Shown in pieces: positions 15,897-23,854 of a DNA stretch of 36,314 nucleotides. Position 1 is the first letter of the stretch. Each line of letters opens with the position of its first letter. A program made the translations under genes and the position numbers. Location of the stretch: positions 1 to 36,314 of the forward strand of contig CAZWJJ010000001.1 of the NCBI GenBank assembly GCA_964634555.1, given 5' to 3'. Origin of the DNA: JACQCV01 sp964634555. GTDB lineage: Bacteria; Patescibacteriota; Minisyncoccia; Phycocordibacterales; UBA12445. A model generated the notes under the pieces. That model had not been told where the DNA came from. It saw nothing but the letters and a program-made list of their open reading frames with translations, and did no database searches.

Positions 15897-16999
15897 GCTT
15901 TTTTGTTTATAGAAAACTTAGAAATATTCAGAACAATTCCCACCTCAATTAATGCAAATAAAAGCGCAGTCCCACCGTGGCTGACAAAAAGCAAAGGAAC
16001 ACCAGTAAGAGGCAAAACTCCCAACATTGCACCTATATTAATAAAAGACTGGGATGATATAAGTATAACAATTCCCAACGATAGAAGTCTACTAAACTGA
16101 TCCGGCGATCTAGCGCTTATACGCAATCCCCTTAAAGTGAAAGCCAAAAAAAGGAGAACAATCAAAACACTGCCGATAAACCCGAACTCCTCAGCAGCAA
16201 CTGCAAAAATAGCGTCTCCCAACGGTTCAGGAAGAAAATTAAATTTCTGAATACTCTGCCCAAATCCCCTGCCTATAAAACGCCCAGAACCGACAGCAAT
16301 CAAGGCCTGTCTAATTTGATAACCAGCACCAAGAGGATCAGATGCCGGATCCATGAAAGTGGTGATTCTAGCCATAGCATAAGGTTTAATATGTATCATT
16401 ATGAGAAGGCCCAAAATACCGACCAATACCAACAGAAGCAAATGTTTCAAACGGCCACCGGCAACAAAAAACATCGATAATCCTGCGATTAAAATACACA
16501 GCAATGTTCCAGTATCCGGCTGGCTTAAAAGAATTAGAGTTGGGATTACCATAATAAGCATGGCTGGCAAAAACCCCTCCTTAAACCTTGTTACAGCCTC
16601 GCGTTTGGATGAAAGCCAGTGGGCAAAATAGATAACAAAACCTAATTTTAAAAATTCAGATGGCTGAAAAGATAATGATCCTAATCCAACCCAACGCCTA
16701 GCACCAAGAGTAGTAATTCCTAATTTTGGTACAAAAACTAAAAGGGTCAAAAATATGGAACCTAGAAAAAAAAGATGAGCATATTTTTGCAGATTTTTAT
16801 AATAAAAGCCAGACATAAGATACATGGAAGCCATGCCGAGAATTAATCCTAAAACAATTTGCTTCATAATGGTTGAGACATAACTGCTGACACTTTCCTG
16901 AAAAATACCCAGAGAAGCTGAGCTAAAAATAAAAATTCCACCTATAACCAAGATAGAGACTATTGCGAAAAAAAGCTTGTCGTAATTTCTAGACCGCAT
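15893..16999 (-). CDS. ftsW: FtsW/RodA/SpoVE-family peptidoglycan polymerase
   Basis: SEDS glycosyltransferase that polymerises lipid II, acting with a class B penicillin-binding protein. The 368-residue chain has about ten membrane helices. Diagnostic strings are GARRWVGLGSLSFQPSEFLKL, LSQPDTGT, the extracellular-loop Asp segment PASDPLGAGYQIRQALIAVGSG, GRGFGQSIQKFNFLPEPLGDAIFAV and VLPLTGVPLLFVSHGGT. The position directly before murG argues for FtsW over RodA. The stop TGA overlaps the murG ATG. A 66-base space separates it from the ATP-grasp gene; it contains an inverted repeat and a possible -10 (TATTAT), so an internal promoter is possible. Confidence 0.93.
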   Translation of the reverse strand: MRSRNYDKLFFAIVSILVIGGIFIFSSASLGIFQESVSSYVSTIMKQIVLGLILGMASMYLMSGFYYKNLQKYAHLFFLGSIFLTLLVFVPKLGITTLGARRWVGLGSLSFQPSEFLKLGFVIYFAHWLSSKREAVTRFKEGFLPAMLIMVIPTLILLSQPDTGTLLCILIAGLSMFFVAGGRLKHLLLLVLVGILGLLIMIHIKPYAMARITTFMDPASDPLGAGYQIRQALIAVGSGRFIGRGFGQSIQKFNFLPEPLGDAIFAVAAEEFGFIGSVLIVLLFLAFTLRGLRISARSPDQFSRLLSLGIVILISSQSFINIGAMLGVLPLTGVPLLFVSHGGTALLFALIEVGIVLNISKFSINKKA

Positions 17000-17015
17000 T
17001 TATAAATAAATAATA

Positions 17016-17034
17016 CCACAACTTTATTTTGTGG
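17016..17034. repeat. Short inverted repeat upstream of ftsW
   Basis: CCACAA (17016-17021) and TTGTGG (17029-17034), seven bases apart. On the minus strand it is followed directly by TATTAT and the ftsW start 10 bases later, so it could be an operator or part of a promoter. Confidence 0.35.
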
Positions 17035-17065
17035 AAAATTCGGCGCAGTATGTGGAGAAGAAAGA

Positions 17066-18073
17066 TTATCTCAGCCTATTTTTTAATGCTGAAAGAATAC
17101 TGAGATATAGCTCTTGAACACGCTCTTTTGCCTTGCTATTCAAACTTCTGTAATGAATTAACCCTGGCGAGGAGTTTATCTCTATAAAGACAGTTTCCTG
17201 ATTCATTGGTTTTGAAATATCGGAAGTGGTAATAAGATCAATGCCGGCAAAATCAAGCCCCAAATCATGAGACAATCTAATTGCGGCTGCCTTATAACTC
17301 TCATGGATCTCTTCCGTAACATCACGCATCTCCCCGCCGCTTGAAAGATTGGCATTATCAAGCAGAACAATCTCCTCGCCTTCTTTTGGAATAAAACTTA
17401 CATCAATATTATAAAAACTCCTAAGTCTTTCAGTAATTCGAGGATCAGAAGGATTGATCTTCAAAATTCTACCTGCGTTAAAGAGTTTCTGTTGTTTTAT
17501 TTCGATTAAAGCTTCGATATCATCTTTACCAGTGCCGATTATCATAAGCGGTGATCTTTGATACGCGATCATTACCCTATCCCTCAAAACAACCAGGCGA
17601 TAATCCGAACCCAGAACATATTCTTCCAAAATTATGACATTATGCCTCTCAAACATTTTCGGCAAAAATTCCAATAACTGTTTTTCACTATAGATCTTAA
17701 ACACATCACGCCCCTTACTGCCTGAATTGGGTTTAATAACTATTGGGTAGCCGATCGAATAGGCAAATCTAATTGCCTCCTTGGAATCATTCTTAGTTCC
17801 ATTCACTTGGCACCAGTGATCAGAAAAAAAACTTCCGCCACGAGCGATTTTATATCCCATTTTATCCATAAAAAATCTCGTGTAACCTTTATCCTTAGCG
17901 ATCTCTGAAGCGCCGTGAGCATTAATATCAATACTTGTATTTTTAAAATAAAAAAATCCTCCATCAGGAAAAAATATCCGACCGGCCATTTTATATAACG
18001 GCTCTAATTCTATCCGGCAACCAGCCCTGCTTTCGAGTTCCTTGAGTATCAGAGGTGTATTTTTTATTTCCAT
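17066..18073 (-). CDS. ATP-grasp ligase (cyanophycin synthetase/RimK-like) in the mur cluster
   Basis: A 335-residue ATP-grasp enzyme, a class that joins a carboxylate to an amine through an acyl phosphate. Visible parts: an N-terminal ~60 residues that look like a substrate-binding lobe; an ATP-grasp core with KPNSGSKGRDV (114-124), ILEEYVLGSDYRLVV (E150, E151, D157, R159), NLSSGGEMRDVT (242-253) and the metal ligands D279, E298 and N300 (FAGIDL, FIEINSSPG). The spacing and the SGG..xDVT segment resemble the ATP-grasp domain of cyanophycin synthetase, but the Mur-ligase-like second half is absent. It starts four bases after mraY. murD usually sits between mraY and ftsW, so a role in precursor peptide assembly is suggested but unproven. 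Confidence 0.82.
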   Translation of the reverse strand: MEIKNTPLILKELESRAGCRIELEPLYKMAGRIFFPDGGFFYFKNTSIDINAHGASEIAKDKGYTRFFMDKMGYKIARGGSFFSDHWCQVNGTKNDSKEAIRFAYSIGYPIVIKPNSGSKGRDVFKIYSEKQLLEFLPKMFERHNVIILEEYVLGSDYRLVVLRDRVMIAYQRSPLMIIGTGKDDIEALIEIKQQKLFNAGRILKINPSDPRITERLRSFYNIDVSFIPKEGEEIVLLDNANLSSGGEMRDVTEEIHESYKAAAIRLSHDLGLDFAGIDLITTSDISKPMNQETVFIEINSSPGLIHYRSLNSKAKERVQELYLSILSALKNRLR

Positions 18074-18076
18074 GCC

Positions 18077-19141
18077 TTAAAGCAAATTACCCGAGATAGC
18101 GATTATCATTCCAACCGTGGCACAGACTATTCCCAAAATCCAAAAACGCATCGTAACCTTGTAAGCCGGCCAACCTATTGCTTCAAAGTGATGATGAATA
18201 GGTGCGATCAAAAAAACCTTTTTTCCATTTCTTAATTTCTTAGAAAGAATTTGAATGATATCTGAACCGGATTCCAAAAATAAAGGAAAGGCAATAATCG
18301 GTAAAACCAAAACAGCATTGGATAAAAAGGCAACAACAGACAAGCAGGCGGTCAGGCCCAGCATGCCGGTTTCTGTCATATAAAATCTGGCAGGCGGAAT
18401 ATTAAACCAGAGAAAAGCTAATGTTCCACCGACAATCGCTGCACAAAATGCGGACAAATCAATCTGATTTTGAGAAAATGCTATTCCGGCGTAAGCAGCA
18501 AAGATCGATGCCATAATTCCGCCCGAGAGGCCGTCGAGGCCATCAATAATTCCTCCGGAAAAAAGTGCCAACATAACAATCATAAAGAACGGTACAAAAA
18601 GAAGCCCTATATCAAAACGGCCATAAAAAGGTACGGCAATAGACGAAATCCCCAACTTAAAATAAAACCAGTAAGCACCGATAAAACCTATAAGCAGAAC
18701 TATCAGAATTCTCTTAGACAGCGACAAACCACCAGCAACATAGCCACCAATCCCCCTCACCTGCAGAATGTCGTCAATTAATCCAACAAATGAGGCGGCT
18801 ATCAAAGTAAAAAGCGGCAACCAGGTTTGATTTTGGCTTAGAAAATTCATTTTTATCACCGCTGAATTTGGAAAAAATCTTGATATTAGATAAATAATTA
18901 AAATGGTCAGCAAAACACTGGCCCAAATTATTATCCCACCCATTCTTGGTGTCCCAACCTCTTTCTCCTTATGAAGCTGATTAAAAAGCGGTGTCTCCCC
19001 ACCACCCAAGGCTTCATTACGCGCCTTCTTTTTCCACATTTTATGCTTATAAAGGAAATTAGTGAGTATAGGAGTTATAGCAATACCTACTGCAAACGAG
19101 ATTGCGAGTGCCGTAAATATTTTAACGATACTGATTATCAT
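18077..19141 (-). CDS. mraY: MraY, phospho-MurNAc-pentapeptide transferase
   Basis: Makes lipid I by moving phospho-MurNAc-peptide to undecaprenyl phosphate. The 354-residue protein has about ten membrane helices. It carries GTPRMGG (64-69), the Asp pair D123-D124 in GLIDDI, GIIDGLDGLSGG (D200, D203) and the HHH motif in IAPIHHHFEAIGW (316-318). The motif that normally reads FMGDxGS is YMTETGM here (254-260), so the conserved catalytic Asp is Glu257. Its length and remaining motifs are normal. It lies nine bases after the carboxypeptidase gene and four bases before the ATP-grasp gene. No Shine-Dalgarno sequence is seen. Confidence 0.94.
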   Translation of the reverse strand: MIISIVKIFTALAISFAVGIAITPILTNFLYKHKMWKKKARNEALGGGETPLFNQLHKEKEVGTPRMGGIIIWASVLLTILIIYLISRFFPNSAVIKMNFLSQNQTWLPLFTLIAASFVGLIDDILQVRGIGGYVAGGLSLSKRILIVLLIGFIGAYWFYFKLGISSIAVPFYGRFDIGLLFVPFFMIVMLALFSGGIIDGLDGLSGGIMASIFAAYAGIAFSQNQIDLSAFCAAIVGGTLAFLWFNIPPARFYMTETGMLGLTACLSVVAFLSNAVLVLPIIAFPLFLESGSDIIQILSKKLRNGKKVFLIAPIHHHFEAIGWPAYKVTMRFWILGIVCATVGMIIAISGNLL

Positions 19142-19150
19142 AACAATTAA

Positions 19151-20095
19151 TTAGATCAGAGAATAATAAGCCAGGGTCGCCCGTGAAAGCGTCTCAATAT
19201 CCGTAAACCGTGCATCCTGAGTTGATCCTAAAACTACGATGACTATGCGTTTTTTAGGATCGAGATCGAAAGCTATTGCTAAGTTGCCTTGCGCTAATTC
19301 CGTAAAGCCTGTTTTAGAGGCGATTAGTCCGTTTATATTCGAAACAGCAGAATTAGTATTAAATGCCGTTTCGGAATTTCCATCTGTTGAATTGATAACT
19401 ATCGAACCGTATTTAGTTGCGGTAAAAATATTAGGATAAGTATTAATAGCAAAATCAAAAAGGCGCGCGACATCGATGGCAGAACCATACGAACCAGCCA
19501 AAGAACTATTCACATCGAGACCTGATTCATTTATAAAAAAGGTCTGGTCCAAACCAAACATTTTCGCCTTTTGATTCATGAGCTCGATGAAATGTTTTTC
19601 ACCGCCAAGAAAATTACCGCGAGTCGATAATTGATTTGCTACTGTATTTATTCCCTCATTAGATGAAGAGACAAGAGTTAAGCGAAGTAGATCGTCGAGC
19701 CGCCACCTGCCGGGCGAAATAGATGTTTTATCGTTGGTGTTATAAAAAGGATTATTAGCAGGAACGGTTATAATCGTGCTTTTATCGGCAATATCTAACG
19801 CAACGAGTGAAGACATTATCTTTGTTAATGAGGCGAGTGGGAGCTGAGAGACAGGATTTTTGGCATAAATAATTCTCCTCTGATTGGAATCATAAACCAC
19901 ATAGGCCTTGGCCTGTATATTAAGATTGCTGAACTGTTTTGCCGCAATAGTATCTTGAAAATTATTTATCGATATCACCGATATATTACCGGTTTTAGAG
20001 GCAAAATAAAAAGCCCCGCAGATCAAAAAAAACAGTACCAGCGAGGGCAATAATATCGCGATCTTATTTTTATGCTTCTGCAGAAATTGATTCAT
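19151..20095 (-). CDS. D-alanyl-D-alanine carboxypeptidase (S11, PBP5-like)
   Basis: Membrane-anchored enzyme that trims the terminal D-Ala of peptidoglycan stem peptides. From ATG 20095 the protein is 314 residues: a short basic start, a signal-anchor helix (residues ~11-31) and the serine-hydrolase domain. All three penicillin-binding motifs are present: SxxK as S89-LT-K92, SxN as S144-S145-N146 (SSSNEGIN), and K261-T-G. Family members often carry a C-terminal beta domain and amphipathic anchor; here the protein ends soon after the catalytic domain, so anchoring is N-terminal. An ATG at 20110 is also possible. The start overlaps the scpB stop by 26 bases, implying coupling. Confidence 0.92.
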   Translation of the reverse strand: MNQFLQKHKNKIAILLPSLVLFFLICGAFYFASKTGNISVISINNFQDTIAAKQFSNLNIQAKAYVVYDSNQRRIIYAKNPVSQLPLASLTKIMSSLVALDIADKSTIITVPANNPFYNTNDKTSISPGRWRLDDLLRLTLVSSSNEGINTVANQLSTRGNFLGGEKHFIELMNQKAKMFGLDQTFFINESGLDVNSSLAGSYGSAIDVARLFDFAINTYPNIFTATKYGSIVINSTDGNSETAFNTNSAVSNINGLIASKTGFTELAQGNLAIAFDLDPKKRIVIVVLGSTQDARFTDIETLSRATLAYYSLI

Positions 20096-20627
20096 TTTTG
20101 GAGACATCACTTAAATTTTTATCTATTGTTCGGCGAATCTCTTCATATTCTGGCAGCTCACTAACACTACCCAGGCCCAAATAAGAAATCAGCTGGAGAG
20201 TTGGCCTGTATAGATACGATCTCTGGTCTTTATCGCTAGCAATCCTCTCTATTAAACCGCGTATTAAAAGATTTCTCAAGACAAATCCGGAATTGACTCC
20301 TCTTATATTATCTATCTTTAATTTGGATACCGGTCCGTAATATAAAATTATAGTCAAAGTATCCAAGGCTGATTTGCCAAGCTCTTTCGAAAGATCATCC
20401 TTTATCATTTCTTCTATAAGATCAGATAGTTGAGGTGAAGCACCTAGAGAAAATTCATCATTACTTGATATCAAAACTAAACCGCCAGTTTTTAACCGCT
20501 CGGCAAGCACACGCAATGAAGCACGAATATCCAGCTCGGTAGATTTTAAAATCAACGCTAATTTTTCAACCGAAACCGGTTCATTTTTAAAATACAATAT
20601 GGCTTCTATTTTGGCATCCAAATTCAT
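20070..20627 (-). CDS. scpB: Segregation and condensation protein B
   Basis: Winged-helix subunit of the SMC-ScpAB condensin. The 185-residue protein has the two tandem winged helices expected. Family marks are KIEAILYFKNEPVS at the start, SALDTLTIILYYGPVSK and the near-invariant IRGVNS (on the second winged helix), then LLIRGLIER and the YLGL helix. It follows scpA after 30 bases and its end overlaps the carboxypeptidase gene. The C-terminal tail (DVSKNESISAEA) is a short charged extension. SMC itself is not in the window. Confidence 0.93.
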   Translation of the reverse strand: MNLDAKIEAILYFKNEPVSVEKLALILKSTELDIRASLRVLAERLKTGGLVLISSNDEFSLGASPQLSDLIEEMIKDDLSKELGKSALDTLTIILYYGPVSKLKIDNIRGVNSGFVLRNLLIRGLIERIASDKDQRSYLYRPTLQLISYLGLGSVSELPEYEEIRRTIDKNLSDVSKNESISAEA

Positions 20628-20657
20628 AATTCTTTTTGCTCTCTAAAATAAAATCAT

Positions 20658-21407
20658 CTAGTTATAAACCGGCACACCGCTCTTACCATTCTCAATATCA
20701 ATATCGATAAAATGCGAATCCTGCCGCACCTGTATAATGCCCCTTTTAACTAATTCTAACACAGCCAAAAAATTGATGATAACATTAACCTTTTCGGCCT
20801 TTCTTTCCTGGTGATCTTTAATCGTGCCAGAGTTAAGTTTGTTAAAGCTAAATTTCAGATCTTTCTGAACTCTGTCGATCAAATTGTCTATGGCCTCCTC
20901 AAGACTAATAACTTTTTTGATCACAGTCTGTGGAACCTTTTCTTTTTTAGGCATGCCAGCCACAAGATCTTTCATTGCACGGAGAAAATTTTCAATCGTT
21001 ATTTCTTGTGTCGGTGAAAAAATCACATCATCGCTCTTTTTTTCCTCGGCAAAGAAAATAATATTCTTGGCGAATATTTTTCTGATATACTCTGATTTAT
21101 CCTTAACATCCTTCAAAATTCTAAGCCTCTCCTGCAAATCTTCGATATTCGCCGTCTCTTCTTTGGAAATTGTGAGTGTAGGAAGAAGAGAGATTGATTT
21201 GATAAGAATCAATGTCGAAGCAATAGCAATAAAAGAGGAAACCTCTTCGGTCGGAAATTTTGTCAAACTATCAATATATTCTACATATCCGTCGGTAACT
21301 TCCGCCAGAGAAACATCATTAATATGCAGTTTTCTTTTTTCAATAAGATCTAATAGAAGATCTAACGGTCCCTCAAACTGCCCTACTTTAACTTTATACT
21401 CATCCAT
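20658..21407 (-). CDS. scpA: Segregation and condensation protein A
   Basis: Kleisin subunit bridging SMC heads in chromosome condensation. The 249-residue protein starts MDEYKVKVGQFEGPLDLLLDLIEK, with the GPLDLLLxLI signature, then INDVSLAEVTDGYVEYI and the FIAIASTLILIKS helix. The C-terminal winged helix ends VIINFLAVLELVKRGIIQVRQ. The central region is acidic and less conserved, as usual. It starts seven bases after the true aspS stop (21414), which places it in the trpS-aspS-scpAB transcript. No Shine-Dalgarno sequence is seen. Confidence 0.93.
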   Translation of the reverse strand: MDEYKVKVGQFEGPLDLLLDLIEKRKLHINDVSLAEVTDGYVEYIDSLTKFPTEEVSSFIAIASTLILIKSISLLPTLTISKEETANIEDLQERLRILKDVKDKSEYIRKIFAKNIIFFAEEKKSDDVIFSPTQEITIENFLRAMKDLVAGMPKKEKVPQTVIKKVISLEEAIDNLIDRVQKDLKFSFNKLNSGTIKDHQERKAEKVNVIINFLAVLELVKRGIIQVRQDSHFIDIDIENGKSGVPVYN

Positions 21408-21413
21408 TATTTT

Positions 21414-22782
21414 TTAAAGAATTTGATCAATTCTTCCAATATCACGAGGAAAGGCAGAGGCCTGCTTCACATTNNNNNNNNNNATCGAGGGAAAAGCGAA
21501 GTGGCAGTTTAACAATGGGAATCTTTAGCATCCGGGCAGTTTTTCTTTCTAGACCAGTGGAACATCCACCTTGCGGAGGCATGCCATATTTAAATGCCTG
21601 CAGATAGAATGAAAATTTTTCCGGATCCAATCCCCTATCCTTCATCTTTGCAACAAGATTATCATAATCGTTTATTCTCTGCGATCCAGAATTAATCTCA
21701 AGCCCCCTAAAAAGAAGATCAAAACTGCGAGAAAAAGGCGCCTCACTCGAATCTTCATAAGTATAGAAAGCACGCTTCTTTGTTGGAAATGCGGTTATAA
21801 AAACAAAGTCACTTCCGTATTTTTTTAGGGCATATTCGCAAATCTGTCTTTCGTGTTCTGGCTCCATATCAAGTTCTCCGATAGCCCTACCGCCAAACTC
21901 TTTTTCTATGATCTCCTGGGCCTCAGCCAGTGAAAAAACAGGAAATTTATCTCCCAAAAGAGGCAACGGCGTATCAAAACGTTTAAATATATCTTGATGC
22001 CTATCAATTATTTTAATAACAGTATCACGAATCGTGCGCTCCAAAACAGCCATTACATCAAAATGATCATTAATAAATCCCATTTCAAAGTCCATCTGTG
22101 TGAGTTCGGAAAGATGTCTAGTGGTCGCCGACTTTTCAGCGCGAAAGATCTTAGCTGTGGTAAAAGCTCGCTCGAACGCACCAACCATGATCTGCTTATA
22201 AAACTGAGGGCTAGTCGCGAGATAAGCAGTTTTATCGTAAAGATAATCAACCTTAAAAACTGCGGCACCACCCTCAGCATCGCCTCCGACCAGCGCGGGT
22301 GCCTGAAACTCTGTAAAACCCTGCTCACGCAATGACTGTCTATACGCCTCGATAAGTGTAGCTTGAACAGTAAAAATATCCTTGGTTTTTTGTGATCTCA
22401 AGGTATAAGGAAGATAATCTAAATATGTATCGAGGTTTAATTCTGTGTTATTAAGCTCGAAAGGTATCTCTTTCGCCTCGCTCAATATTTCAACAGCAAT
22501 GATCTCAAGCTCTATATCGCCATTTTGTTTTTCTGCCTGAATATTTTTCTCGGGACGCCTATTCACCATTCCCTGAACCTCAACCACCCACTCCGGACGC
22601 AACCTTTCTCCAATCGCATGCGCCTCGGACTTCGGCAAAATAACGCCTTGGACATAACCTGAAGCGTCACGAAAATCAAAAAAGATCAATTTGCCCTGAT
22701 CGCGCCTTATATCGACCCAACCGCTAATTTTAACCCTTTCACCGATCTTATTTTTCAGATCGCTAATATAAGTTCTCATCAT
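21414..22782 (-). CDS. aspS: Aspartyl-tRNA synthetase, archaeal-type (probably non-discriminating)
   Basis: Class II synthetase of about 450 residues. It has an N-terminal OB anticodon domain (VKISGWVDIRRDQGKLIFFDFRD) and then goes straight to the catalytic domain, without the ~100-residue GAD insertion of ordinary bacterial AspRS. Motif 2 is FRAEKSATTRHLSELTQMDFEMGF; motif 3 lies in MPPQGGCSTGLERKTARML. This compact form is typical of archaeal/AspRS2-type enzymes, often able to make Asp-tRNA-Asn for GatCAB. Ten Ns at 21474-21483 shift the frame: left of the gap the true C-terminus reads NVKQASAFPRDIGRIDQIL with TAA at 21414. The residues just right of the gap (IVKLPLRFSLD) look like a corrupted copy of the same stretch. 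ATG 22782 overlaps the trpS stop (ATGA). Confidence 0.92.
21474..21483. other. Assembly gap (10 N) near the end of aspS
   Basis: Ten Ns, a placeholder length. The aspS codons on the two sides appear to be two versions of the same ~33 bases, so the contig ends probably overlap and the true gap is negative. Confidence 0.95.
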
Positions 22783-23795
22783 ATAAAATAGTTGATCTTC
22801 ATAGCCTTTTTAACTTCCGACAAAGTCTCTTTCGCCGCCTCTGCCGCCTTTTCACGGCCATCCTTTAAAATATTCATAACATAATCCGGATTTTTTGAAA
22901 GATATTCACGTCTCTCACGAATTGGGGCTATAACAGCCTCTAAAACATCGGCTAGACGATTCTTAACCGCCACATCACCCACACCACCCTTGGAATATTG
23001 GGCTATTAACTGCTCAAGACCAGATTGATCAAAATCAAAGATTTTAAGATACTCAAAAACAGTATTACCCTCGATCTGACCTGGATCCTCAACTTTTATA
23101 TGATTCGGATCAGTATACATCGACATCACTTTTTCTTTAACGATATCAGAGGTGTCGGAAAGATAGATAGCATTATTAAGGGACTTGCTCATTTTATTTT
23201 TACCATCAATACCAACCAATCTGCGAGTTACCGATCGAACCGACTCAATTCTATCAAATGTATCTCCATAAAATCTGTTGAATTTATCAATAATTTCATT
23301 GGCCTGTTCAATCATCGGGTCTTGATCGTCTCCAGTTGGAACTAGATTTGCTTTAAAAGCTAAAATATCCGCGGCCTGCGAAATCGGATAACACAAAAAA
23401 CCCGCCGGAACATCTGCTTCAAAACCTTTCTGTCTCATCTCATGCTTAACTGTGGGATTTCTTTCCAAGCGCGCCAAAGTAACTAAATTCAAGAAAAAAA
23501 TTGTCATCTCCGCTATTTCTGAGATTGTCGACTGAATAAACATAGTCGTCTTAGCCGGATCCAAACCGCAGGCAAGATTATCGAGCACCACCTCAAAAAC
23601 ATTACTCCGGACCTTATCCGGATTATCGGCATTATCGGTCAACGCTTGAACATCAGCGATCATATAGTATCTCTTATCTATACTTTCGCCTTGAAGTTTA
23701 ATTCTGTTCTGTATCGAACCAACAAAATGCCCCAAATGAAGCTTACCAGTCGGTCGATCTCCTGTTAAAACAATTTTTTTCTTATTTGCTGACAT
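22779..23795 (-). CDS. trpS: Tryptophanyl-tRNA synthetase
   Basis: Class I synthetase for tRNA-Trp. From ATG 23795 (MSANKKKIVLTGDRPTGK) the protein is 338 residues, the usual length. The HIGH motif is LHLGH (19-23) and the KMSKS motif is intact (201-205). PISQAADILAFKANLVPTGDDQ is the amino-acid/adenylate pocket. A longer frame reaching 23837 exists, but a perfect TATAAT ends six bases before 23795, so the shorter, leaderless start is preferred. It is the first gene of a long minus-strand series through aspS and scpAB into the cell-wall genes. Confidence 0.95.
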   Translation of the reverse strand: MSANKKKIVLTGDRPTGKLHLGHFVGSIQNRIKLQGESIDKRYYMIADVQALTDNADNPDKVRSNVFEVVLDNLACGLDPAKTTMFIQSTISEIAEMTIFFLNLVTLARLERNPTVKHEMRQKGFEADVPAGFLCYPISQAADILAFKANLVPTGDDQDPMIEQANEIIDKFNRFYGDTFDRIESVRSVTRRLVGIDGKNKMSKSLNNAIYLSDTSDIVKEKVMSMYTDPNHIKVEDPGQIEGNTVFEYLKIFDFDQSGLEQLIAQYSKGGVGDVAVKNRLADVLEAVIAPIRERREYLSKNPDYVMNILKDGREKAAEAAKETLSEVKKAMKINYFI

Positions 23796-23801
23796 GTAGC
23801 A

Positions 23802-23830
23802 ATTATAGCAGAAAAATGCCTCTGAGCCAA
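23802..23830 (-). promoter_or_regulatory. trpS promoter, leaderless geometry
   Basis: On the minus strand TTGGCT (23830-23825), a 17-base spacer and TATAAT (23807-23802). The -10 ends six bases before the ATG at 23795, placing the transcription start on the start codon. Confidence 0.72.
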
Positions 23831-23854
23831 CGCCCAAAAAATAATTGCGACGGT

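Noticed and set aside
23796..23837. Longer TrpRS N-terminus from 23837
   Set aside because: It would place the -10 box inside the coding region and add residues (with three Cys/Tyr-rich codons) absent from the family; ATG 23795 fits the promoter.
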